DNA from: Bombella pluederhausensis
GTDB taxonomy: Bacteria; Pseudomonadota; Alphaproteobacteria; Acetobacterales; Acetobacteraceae
DNA: 64,000 bases
Assembly: GCF_026385525.1 (NCBI RefSeq)
Contig: NZ_JANIDY010000001.1
Location: 868,001 to 932,000 of the forward strand
Direction of reading: 5' to 3'
Numbering within the stretch: the stretch's first letter is position 1; the number at the start of each line of letters is the position of its first letter. Positions 57,137 to 64,000 of this stretch are shown here, piece after piece. Under the pieces are notes generated by a model. That model was not told the origin of the DNA. It saw nothing but the letters and a program-made list of their open reading frames with translations, and did no database searches. The position numbers were made by a program, and so were the translations under genes.

Positions 57137-59341
57137 ATGATCACCCGCCTCCTCTCCCTACTCACTTTCAGGACGCCACCTTTTCTTTACTGGGTCTTTA
57201 CCCCTTCCTTGAACGGGTTCCTCTTTGCCCTGCGCACAACCATTGCTGCCTGCCTCTCTCTTGGGATTGCCCTATGGCTGGAGCTGGACAGTCCCATCTG
57301 GGCCCCTATGACGGTCTGGTCCGTAGCGCAGCTGACACGTGGAGAAAGTCTTTCCAAAGCACGCTGGCGTATTGTCGGGACACTGACAGGCGGTACGGCG
57401 GCCCTGATCTTTGTCGGCATCTACCCGCAGGCCCCTTGGGTGTTCTTTCCCCTCATAGCCCTCTGGATCGGCCTCTGTAGTGGGCTGGCAACATTTGTCA
57501 GTAATTTTCGCTCTTATGCGCTGGTACTCTCCGGTTATACCTGCGCCATCATCTGCATGGATGTCATTCCCAATACGGGCAACATTTTTATGTTTGCCGT
57601 CTCCCGGGCCAGCTACATCATTCTCGGCGTTCTGTGTGAGGCTTTTATCGGGCTGCTCTTTGCCGTCAATCAGGACCGTCTGGCCCATATCAAAATCAGG
57701 CAGAAACTGGAATCAGCCCTCACTCTGGTGGCGGACACTCTCTATCATATTCTCAAGCAAGACACGGGCGCCCTGACAGAAGCCCGCAACCTGTTTGGCA
57801 CCATCCTCTCCATTAATGACCAGATCGAATTTGCTGAAGTGGAAATGGGCGCTCACGGGCATGAGGGTGACCATGCACGTGCAGCTCTGGCTGCTGTCTC
57901 TGCCCTGCTCTCCCGCAGCTTTGGCATGGCGGCACGACTGGCCCTTCTCTCCACCAATCACAAAGATTTCGATACGGTCGTCCGGGCCTTCATCCAATTC
58001 CTTAAAACATTCTCGGAAAGACTACGCAAAGAAGATGAAATATCCGAACTTCTGGCCGAGCTTCAGCATCTTCGGGACATCTGCCGCCGTTACGCCACAC
58101 CACACCGCCGCAAAGTCGTCCCAGCCCCCCATATGGAGGCGGACATAGAGGAAGCATCAACCGTCATCACCAATTCTGCACTCGATGAGCGCATCCTTTT
58201 CTCATCACTCGGTGACCTGATTGGTGATCTGGAAGAAGCCATTACAGAATATCACGCCAGTACCCATACCATTCGTGGTGATCATTTCCAGTTTCAGCAT
58301 CATACCTATCGGGATGGACGCCTTGCCTTCAATAATGGCTTCCGGGCGGCACTGGCCATTCTGGTCACATCCCTCATTTATGAAGTCACAGCATGGTCCA
58401 ACGGGAATACGCTCATCAGTATCACGGCTCTGATCTGCGGGCTATTCGCCACAAAGGAAAACCCTGTTCTGGGAACCGTCAAATTCCTGAAAGGGCTGGC
58501 TGTGGCATGGTGTGTGGCATGGCTGCTCTGTTTTGTCTTCATTCCCATGGTCACGACCTATGAGCCGCTCATGCTCATCCTCTCCTGCGCCATGATGATT
58601 GGCGGCCTCGCCCGTGCCAACCCGGCAACAGCCCCGGCGGCTTCGGCCTTCAACCTGCTCATGCCCCTCATGCTGGGCATCCAGAATCATCATGTCATTG
58701 ATGAAAGCAAGTTCTACAACACCAATCTGGCCATCATACTTTCTGGCGTGACCGCCGTGCTCATCTTCCGCAGCATCCTACCGTTCGACAGCAAAGCCGA
58801 AGGCTTCCGCCTGCGGAAAGCCACACTACGGGAACTCCGTAACCTCGCCAATCTGAATAGCACCCCCCAGATCAGTGCCTGGATCGGTCACAGCACAGAC
58901 CGCTTTTCTCGCCTGCTCCGCCACGCCCCCACCATGACCCCACTTGTGGAGGCAGGCATACAGGGCACGCTGGCAACCCTGACATTGGGGCTGAACATCA
59001 TCCGCCTTCGTCATCTCCTCAACCGTGAATATCTGCCAGAGAGCGCCCGGCGGCCTATCACGCTTGTGCTCTATCATATTGAACACGCCTCCCGGCGCCA
59101 TGACCGTGCCGCTCGCCTCACCCGTGCCGCTATCCGCCGCCTGCGTGAACTGGATACACAGGACCATGAGGCCATCATCCGGCTGGAGATCACCCGTGCC
59201 CTGACCTATCTTGTGGTGGTCGAGCACACGCTGCGCACCAACGAGGACTTTCTGGATGCCAGCCGTCCCTTCCTTGGAACAGGTTTCTCGGTCTTCCCCG
59301 GTCATGAAACGCCCCATGAGGCTGCTCTGGAAAAGGCTTGA
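57137..59341 (+). CDS. FUSC-family inner-membrane efflux protein (fusaric acid/aromatic acid exporter type)
   Basis: This 734-residue protein has two membrane halves, about residues 30-170 and 420-560, separated by a soluble cytoplasmic region, plus a long C-terminal helical domain, the AaeB/FUSC layout. PIWAPMTVWSVAQ near residue 55 is the first FUSC repeat signature. Such proteins export aromatic acids, often with a periplasmic adaptor (AaeA) that is not seen here. It starts at ATG 57137. Confidence 0.85.
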   Translation: MITRLLSLLTFRTPPFLYWVFTPSLNGFLFALRTTIAACLSLGIALWLELDSPIWAPMTVWSVAQLTRGESLSKARWRIVGTLTGGTAALIFVGIYPQAPWVFFPLIALWIGLCSGLATFVSNFRSYALVLSGYTCAIICMDVIPNTGNIFMFAVSRASYIILGVLCEAFIGLLFAVNQDRLAHIKIRQKLESALTLVADTLYHILKQDTGALTEARNLFGTILSINDQIEFAEVEMGAHGHEGDHARAALAAVSALLSRSFGMAARLALLSTNHKDFDTVVRAFIQFLKTFSERLRKEDEISELLAELQHLRDICRRYATPHRRKVVPAPHMEADIEEASTVITNSALDERILFSSLGDLIGDLEEAITEYHASTHTIRGDHFQFQHHTYRDGRLAFNNGFRAALAILVTSLIYEVTAWSNGNTLISITALICGLFATKENPVLGTVKFLKGLAVAWCVAWLLCFVFIPMVTTYEPLMLILSCAMMIGGLARANPATAPAASAFNLLMPLMLGIQNHHVIDESKFYNTNLAIILSGVTAVLIFRSILPFDSKAEGFRLRKATLRELRNLANLNSTPQISAWIGHSTDRFSRLLRHAPTMTPLVEAGIQGTLATLTLGLNIIRLRHLLNREYLPESARRPITLVLYHIEHASRRHDRAARLTRAAIRRLRELDTQDHEAIIRLEITRALTYLVVVEHTLRTNEDFLDASRPFLGTGFSVFPGHETPHEAALEKA

Positions 59342-59402
59342 TCTCCTGATCTTATGACGCCAGAGTTCCGGGACCTTTTCCTTACCTGAGACCCTCTGCT
59401 TC

Positions 59403-60491
59403 ATGAAGATCCATTACATCGTTACCAGCCTGGAAACAGGCGGTGCCGAATTTGCCATCCCCGACATCGTCAAAGCACTTGAACAGTTCGGTCATCAGGT
59501 TGATGTCACCGCCTGCGAAGCCCGTGATATGGGGGCAGCCCCTTATCTGGAACGTGCAGGCATTCCCTACAGGCTGATTGACACAAAACGCCGCAATTTC
59601 TTTCTCGCCCTGTTCCGCATCCTGCGCCTGCTTATCAAAAACCGCCCTGACATCATCTGGACTTCACTGAGCCGTGCCACGCTTTTGGGGCAACTTGCCG
59701 GGAAAATCCTCAATATTCCGGTCGTGAGCTGGAAGAACAGCGCCAGCATACGCTTCACAACAACAGCGGGACGTCCCATCACCCGGCTTTGGGTTGCAGA
59801 CTCATCCTATGTCGCGCGGTTCCTGCATGAAAAAATGAACATTCCGCCAGAGAAGATCACATCATGGCCTCTCTATGTGGCCGCTCCCAATACACACCCC
59901 GCTCCCAACTGGAATGGCCAGACGCTCCTCCACATAGGCAGCACGGGGCGGCTTCATGAAGTAAAGAACTATCCTCTCCTCATTGAGGGCTTAGCCCTGT
60001 TCCGGGAGCGTCATCCCCAATGGGCGGACCTTGTTCATCTCTCCTTCGCTGGTGATGGCCCCCAGCGGGCCGAGCTGGAAGCGCTCATCCAGACGCACGG
60101 GCTGAAGAAACATGTCTCGCTGAAGGGCTTCCAGACGGATGTTCCGGCTTTCCTCAGCACGCTTCAGCTTTATACCCAGCCATCACGCTATGAAGGCATG
60201 TGCCTTGCCGCCCATGAAGCCATGAATATGAGCCTGCCCGTGGTGGCAACACCTGTCGGAGAAATGCGCAACAGCGTCCAGCCCGGCAAGACGGGCTTCC
60301 TTCTCCAACCCGACAGGATTCCGGAAACATTCTGTGAGACACTGGCGGAAATCTTCCAGAATCCCGGTCTGCTTCACCGCTATGGGGAGGCTGCAAAGCA
60401 GCACATTGAGCGCCATTACAGCCGGGAGGCCTTTCTGCAACGCTGCGGGCAGATTTCTGAAAGACTGCATCAGATGGTTCCGGGGAAATAG
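59403..60491 (+). CDS. Glycosyltransferase family 4 (GT-B fold)
   Basis: This 362-residue glycosyltransferase has a GT-B fold. The N-terminal glycine loop is TSLETGGAEFAI, the donor-binding region carries GSTGRLHEVKNYPLLIEGL, and the retaining GT4 E-x7-E pattern lies in PSRYEGMCLAAHEAMN (about residues 260-275) with ATPVGEMRNSV next. It transfers a sugar from a nucleotide-sugar to a lipid or glycan acceptor in polysaccharide or lipid glycosylation; the specificity is unknown. A decayed copy of its 3' end lies at 61392. Confidence 0.88.
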   Translation: MKIHYIVTSLETGGAEFAIPDIVKALEQFGHQVDVTACEARDMGAAPYLERAGIPYRLIDTKRRNFFLALFRILRLLIKNRPDIIWTSLSRATLLGQLAGKILNIPVVSWKNSASIRFTTTAGRPITRLWVADSSYVARFLHEKMNIPPEKITSWPLYVAAPNTHPAPNWNGQTLLHIGSTGRLHEVKNYPLLIEGLALFRERHPQWADLVHLSFAGDGPQRAELEALIQTHGLKKHVSLKGFQTDVPAFLSTLQLYTQPSRYEGMCLAAHEAMNMSLPVVATPVGEMRNSVQPGKTGFLLQPDRIPETFCETLAEIFQNPGLLHRYGEAAKQHIERHYSREAFLQRCGQISERLHQMVPGK

Positions 60492-60648
60492 ACACCATGA
60501 CAAAACTCTGCCGCTATGGCCTTGCTGGCTCAGAAAAACCGGGGCTGATCGACAGTGCGGGAACACTGCGTGACCTATCCAGCCTCTGGCATGACCTGAC
60601 ACCTGAACGCCTGTCTCCCCAGTCTCTTGCTCGTCTGGCTGAATATGA
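60413..60648 (+). repeat. Parent copy of the duplicated GT4/FAH junction
   Basis: This segment covers the last 26 codons of the GT4 gene, the six-base spacer and roughly the first 50 codons of the FAH-family gene. A degenerate direct copy lies at 61392-61600, so the FAH gene sits between two direct repeats. Confidence 0.85.
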
Positions 60649-61360
60649 TGTGTCATCCCTGCCAGTCGTTGAGGGGTCGCCACGTTTCGGAATTCCTGTC
60701 AGTCATGTTTCCAAATGTGTCTGCATCGGGCTGAACTATGCCGACCATGCGGAAGAAGCTGGCCTCCCCATCCCGCAGGAACCCATTGTGTTCCTCAAGG
60801 CGCCTTCAGCACTGTGCGGTGCTTATGATGCCATTCCCATTCCTCCCCATGCTTCCAAAATGGACTGGGAAGTCGAACTGGGCATTGTCATCGGTAGTAC
60901 AGCACGCCATGTGACCGAAGCCGATGCCCTGAAGCATGTTGCCGGTTACTGCATCATCAATGATGTTTCAGAACGCAGCTTCCAGATGCAGTCATCACAG
61001 TGGGACAAAGGGAAAGGCTGCGACAATTTCGGGCCTGTTGGTCCTTTTCTTGTAACGGCGGATGAAATTGCTGATCCGCAGAATCTGCGTCTCTGGCTGG
61101 ATGTCAACGGCGTCCGGCGTCAGGATGGCTCAACGGCCACCATGATATTTTCCGTGCGTGAGATCATTGCTTATCTCAGCCGCTACATGACACTTCTGCC
61201 CGGCGACATCATCGCTACCGGCACACCGCCCGGCGTTGGTATGGGCCATACTCCGCCGGTCTGGCTACAGGAAGGAGATGGAATGCGCCTCGGTATCGAA
61301 GGGCTGGGCGAACAGAGGCAGACACTCGTCAGATGGCACCGTGATCTCCCGGCCAGATAG
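60497..61360 (+). CDS. Fumarylacetoacetate hydrolase (FAH) family protein
   Basis: This 287-residue FAH-superfamily enzyme has metal ligands in DWEVELGIVIG (two Glu, about residues 122-132) and an Asp in INDVSERS (about residue 155), followed by GDIIATGTPPGVGMG. Members hydrolyse or decarboxylate beta-diketo/oxo-acids. The substrate is unknown. The start ATG 60497 follows the GT4 stop by five bases, so the pair is probably co-transcribed. The gene is flanked by direct repeats (60413-60648 and 61392-61600). Confidence 0.87.
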   Translation: MTKLCRYGLAGSEKPGLIDSAGTLRDLSSLWHDLTPERLSPQSLARLAEYDVSSLPVVEGSPRFGIPVSHVSKCVCIGLNYADHAEEAGLPIPQEPIVFLKAPSALCGAYDAIPIPPHASKMDWEVELGIVIGSTARHVTEADALKHVAGYCIINDVSERSFQMQSSQWDKGKGCDNFGPVGPFLVTADEIADPQNLRLWLDVNGVRRQDGSTATMIFSVREIIAYLSRYMTLLPGDIIATGTPPGVGMGHTPPVWLQEGDGMRLGIEGLGEQRQTLVRWHRDLPAR

Positions 61361-61391
61361 TTCCACGAAACAGAAACAGACAGGACAGTAG

Positions 61392-61600
61392 CATTAGCCG
61401 GGAAGCCTTCCTGCAACGCTGCGGGCACATTTCTGAAAAACTGCACCAGATGGTTACGAAGGAACAGACATCAGACGAAACTCTGCCGCTATGGCCTTGC
61501 AGGCTCCGAAAAACCGGGATTGAATCGACAGTTCAGGGACGCTGCGTGACCTGACACCTGAATGCCTGTCCCCCCAGTCTCTTGCGCAGCTGACTGATAC
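61392..61600 (+). pseudogene. Decayed duplicate of the GT4 3' end and FAH 5' end
   Basis: This region aligns in order with 60413-60648: the GT4 end (AGCCGGGAAGCCTTCCTGC), the MVxxKE-like junction, then the FAH start (ACTCTGCCGCTATGGCCTTG). The FAH ATG has become CAG. There are base insertions in the GGGATTGAATCGAC stretch and a 21-base deletion that removes the codons between two GACCT sequences. No open frame survives. The copy stops at FAH codon about 50 and the AT-rich racemase gene begins about 40 bases later. Confidence 0.85.
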
Positions 61601-61642
61601 CAGCATACGCTTACACCCTCGGTTTATCTTATAGGATAGAAA

Positions 61643-62341
61643 ATGAAGAAACTTGGATTGATTGGTGGGACAGGCCCAGAGTCAACACTTATATATTACA
61701 AGAAAATAGTATATGGCGCAAAGGAGATGTCTGGAAAAGACTTCTTCCCAAATATAAATATTGATAGCGTCAATGTATTTGATATACTGAACTTCTGCTC
61801 ACAGAGTGACTATAACTCACTAACAGAATATCTCATGAAAAGTATTCACAATCTTATCCGGGCAGAATGTGAAATCATTGCCCTTACCGGAAATACCCCG
61901 CATATCGTTTTCGAAAAATTATGTGAGCGTTCTGCCGTACCACTCATCAGCATGGTGGATGCAACCAGAGACAAAGCTGTAGAGCAAAACATCAAACGGG
62001 CAGGCCTGCTGGGAACAGCATTCACGATGGTAGAGGATTTTTTCAGGAAACCCTTCATCGAAGCAGGTATCGACATCTTCATTCCCGACGAAGATGGCAT
62101 CCGATTCCTATCGGAGAAAATAGCCTCTGAATTGGAGGTTGGGATCGTCAACCCCGCTACACAAAAGAAAATCCTCGAAATTATCAATGAGATGCAGCGG
62201 CAGCATAACATAGAGGCCATAATTCTGGGCTGTACAGAACTGCCACTCCTGTTCTCAGATCAACCAATTCCTTTACCATGTCTGGACACGCTGAGCATCC
62301 ATACGGAAGCTCTTCTCTCAGCAATGAATACCCATTGCTAA
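61643..62341 (+). CDS. Aspartate/glutamate racemase family protein, AT-rich
   Basis: This 232-residue protein shows the amino-acid racemase pattern: LGLIGGTGPESTLIYY at the start, GNTPH in the N-terminal active-site loop (about residues 83-87) and GCTELPLLF with the second catalytic Cys (about residue 192). At the first active-site position, where Cys (or Thr in some members) precedes NT, this protein has Gly (TGNT). Base composition and codons (many ATA, AAA, TAT) are clearly more AT-rich than neighbours. It has no partner on the plus strand; the convergent permease gene is on the minus strand. Together with the duplication scar upstream this points to horizontal transfer. Confidence 0.82.
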   Translation: MKKLGLIGGTGPESTLIYYKKIVYGAKEMSGKDFFPNINIDSVNVFDILNFCSQSDYNSLTEYLMKSIHNLIRAECEIIALTGNTPHIVFEKLCERSAVPLISMVDATRDKAVEQNIKRAGLLGTAFTMVEDFFRKPFIEAGIDIFIPDEDGIRFLSEKIASELEVGIVNPATQKKILEIINEMQRQHNIEAIILGCTELPLLFSDQPIPLPCLDTLSIHTEALLSAMNTHC

Positions 62342-62357
62342 AAACAGATCCACACAA

Positions 62358-62377
62358 GGAGCCATTAAAATGGCTCC
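62358..62377. terminator. Stem-loop between the racemase and permease genes
   Basis: GGAGCCATT and AATGGCTCC form a near-perfect stem between convergent genes. No strong T-run follows, so terminator function is only probable. Confidence 0.5.
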
Positions 62378-62404
62378 CTCATGCAATAAGCCATAAAGCT
62401 ATCA

Positions 62405-63811
62405 TCAGCAGGCAGACAACAGGAACAGGCAGGACAGCAGCATCAGGGCCAGCACCACAAAGATGGAGACATAAAGAACCATCTTCTGAATCCAATGCCT
62501 GTCCGTCCCTGTCGCTCCCGGAATGAGCTGCAAGGCCATCTCAATCTTGCTGGGAGAGGCCATCAGCAGGAACGATGCTGCAACATTATGGATACCCATG
62601 AACCACAGCACGCTGAAATGCAGCGAACGGGCAATATCCGCCTGAGTTGCCGCAAACATGGCATTGGCCCCGCTATTGGACCCCGTCACGAAACCACCTA
62701 ATGCCGCCACCAGAGGCGCCATCACAGCATAACCCGGCCCGGCCTGTGCCAGTGTTCTGGCAAGGCACTCCGCCATGCCGGATATGGACATCAAAATACC
62801 GATGACAAGAAACAGCCCCGTTACGGAGGCACTCTGCACCCATGAGTCCCATGCTTTCCGCACAGGTGACCTCTGAGGCAATCCTTTTGCCGCAAACAAA
62901 GATGCCACGAACAGCCAGACGGCTGGAGACGCCAGATAATGCCAGCCAGCAGGCAGTTTCAGCAGTCCCACAATCCAGCTCGTCAGCAGAACACCAGACA
63001 GCAGGACAGCGTAACTATACAGAGCGTTGCGTCCTTCCCTGTTCAGATGAGGCACCTGCCTTTTACCGCCCAGCATCAGATAAAAGACAATCATGATAAG
63101 CGCCGCCAAAGCCCCAGCGGGCGCCGTGCCAACCACCAGATTCATCACGCTTATCAGCAGGCACAGGCACAGGCCGGACAAGAAGCCGTAGAACACATCC
63201 CGTCTGCGATGTTCGGCAGACCCGCTCAGCAGAGCTGCGGCCATACCTGTCAGCGTAAAGGGAATGAAACTGATGACCGCTGATACGATACCGAGCTTAT
63301 AGAAGGACACGTCAGCCATTGTGGCCGCAATCAGCGTGCCCGGTCCCATTGAGCCCCACGGAACAGCACACAACCCCATCAGGCCAATCACAGCCACCCG
63401 TGACGCCGACAGCCCTAAATGCACCAGCAAAGGAATGGCAATGGTAATGCCTATGCCAAACCCCGTCACAGATTCAGCAAAAGGCGTAATGCCATGAACA
63501 ATCAGCAGAATCGTGCCGATATTATTGCCAGACCGTTCCTCAATCCATTTTGCCAGAGCAGCCTGTCCCCTATTATGCTGAAGCACGTTGGACAGCAGCA
63601 GGCCACCAGCAATGATGGCAATGACTTCTGTCAGGATAGGCCCCCAGCGTAAGGATGCCGCTCCTATCTGGGATAAAGACAAAGGAAACGCCAATGCGAT
63701 GGCCATGATCGTTGCGACAACACCCAGCAGGGCCGCATGAAGTGCCTTCATTCTAAGCCCTAATGCCAGAATGGTCAGTAGAATGGGAAAGAAGCTGAGA
63801 AAAATGGTCAT
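62405..63811 (-). CDS. L-lactate permease family transporter (LctP/LldP)
   Basis: This protein of about 468 residues has 11-13 hydrophobic helices and the LctP signature: ITPFAESVTGFGIGITIAIPLL (anchor TGFGIG), AVPWGSMGPGTLIAA, and near the end GGFVTGSNSGANAMFAATQ. The family imports lactate, glycolate or related 2-hydroxy acids. The start is unclear: the frame opens at TTG 63823, and ATG 63811 is the first ATG. An XRE-type regulator gene is divergent, separated by a short AT-rich region with an inverted repeat. Confidence 0.87.
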   Translation of the reverse strand: MTIFLSFFPILLTILALGLRMKALHAALLGVVATIMAIALAFPLSLSQIGAASLRWGPILTEVIAIIAGGLLLSNVLQHNRGQAALAKWIEERSGNNIGTILLIVHGITPFAESVTGFGIGITIAIPLLVHLGLSASRVAVIGLMGLCAVPWGSMGPGTLIAATMADVSFYKLGIVSAVISFIPFTLTGMAAALLSGSAEHRRRDVFYGFLSGLCLCLLISVMNLVVGTAPAGALAALIMIVFYLMLGGKRQVPHLNREGRNALYSYAVLLSGVLLTSWIVGLLKLPAGWHYLASPAVWLFVASLFAAKGLPQRSPVRKAWDSWVQSASVTGLFLVIGILMSISGMAECLARTLAQAGPGYAVMAPLVAALGGFVTGSNSGANAMFAATQADIARSLHFSVLWFMGIHNVAASFLLMASPSKIEMALQLIPGATGTDRHWIQKMVLYVSIFVVLALMLLSCLFLLSAC

Positions 63812-63824
63812 CGGCCACCACAAC

Positions 63825-63858
63825 TTTCATATACGAAAACTAATTTTCTAATATGAAA
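63825..63858. promoter_or_regulatory. Inverted repeat between the permease and XRE regulator genes
   Basis: TTTCATAT at 63825-63832 and ATATGAAA at 63851-63858 are a perfect inverted repeat with an 18-base AT-rich spacer in the divergent gap. It is a good candidate operator for the adjacent regulator and overlaps the likely promoters. Confidence 0.5.
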
Positions 63859-63868
63859 ATTATCGGAG

Positions 63869-64000
63869 ATGAGTCAATTGGACAAGACACCACAGAAGCA
63901 TGATGCCACCTTTGGCAGTGCCATCCGCCTGCGCCGCAACCGTCTGGGGGTGACGCTGGATCAACTTTCAGAACAGACAGGTATTTCAACAGCCGTGCTC
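63869..64000 (+). CDS. XRE-family transcriptional regulator (5' part, cut by window end)
   Basis: The frame starts at ATG 63869 with CGGAG upstream and is open to the window edge (44 codons). After a short leader (MSQLDKTPQKHDATFG) comes an XRE helix-turn-helix: IRLRRNRLGVTLDQLSEQTGISTAV. The pattern fits regulators with an N-terminal HTH and a C-terminal cupin domain, but that part is outside the window. It is divergent from the lactate-permease-type gene and probably controls it. Confidence 0.82.
   Translation, partial: MSQLDKTPQKHDATFGSAIRLRRNRLGVTLDQLSEQTGISTAVL

Overview
The window is a gene-dense stretch of an alphaproteobacterial chromosome, most likely from an acetic acid bacterium (Acetobacteraceae). 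The evidence is the conserved gene blocks (bamE/yceD-rpmF-plsX-fabH-ihfA-merR; tig-clpP-clpX-lon-hup; iscR-sufBCDSTA), a MucR/Ros regulator, an alphaproteobacterial short ProS, and protein sequences typical of that family. The genus cannot be fixed from this sequence. Base composition is moderately GC-rich and even, except for one clearly AT-rich gene at 61643-62341. No gene-free gap exceeds 300 bases.

Layout. 1-1597 (+): the end of cobT and an exported protein of unknown function. 1653-18514 (-): dnaE, the lipoprotein-release genes lolD and lolC/E, proS, ribonuclease J, coaX, birA, tRNA-Val, then the proteostasis block hup, lon, clpX, clpP, tig. 18581-20264 (-): tRNA-Leu and the NAD(P)HX repair enzyme. 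20329-24577 (+): a small membrane protein, a DEAD-box helicase with a very long basic N-terminus, and a TrmA-like RNA methyltransferase. 24617-30591 (-): a complete SUF iron-sulfur operon headed by an Rrf2/IscR-like regulator. 30726-36723: a DUF445 protein, a divergent PEP carboxylase (+), a monooxygenase-fold protein, and a CLC-type channel preceded by a recognisable fluoride riboswitch. 36961-41503 (-): fusA, rpmB and an ABC exporter. 41611-43646 (+): a NUDIX hydrolase and an AI-2E-type permease. 43660-49719 (-): tRNA-Pro, a MerR-headed repetitive coiled-coil protein, ihfA, fabH, plsX, rpmF and yceD, with bamE divergent (+). 50633-57136: regulators (MarR, Lrp, LysR, MucR), rpsU, a GT39-type glycosyltransferase, trxB and ihfB. 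57137-64000: an accessory-looking end with a FUSC exporter, a GT4 glycosyltransferase, an FAH-family hydrolase, a decayed duplicate of the GT4/FAH junction, an AT-rich racemase, a lactate-permease-type transporter and a divergent XRE regulator cut by the window end.

Most genes are housekeeping. The most notable items are: (i) the fluoride riboswitch in front of a CLC protein whose filter motifs differ from chloride-type CLCs; (ii) the 748-residue fusion of a MerR-like DNA-binding head to a tandemly repeated coiled coil carrying one cysteine per repeat, in the slot where a short MerR gene normally follows ihfA; (iii) the duplication scar and AT-rich racemase at 61.4-62.3 kb; and (iv) a PEP carboxylase homologue in which several otherwise near-invariant motifs are altered.
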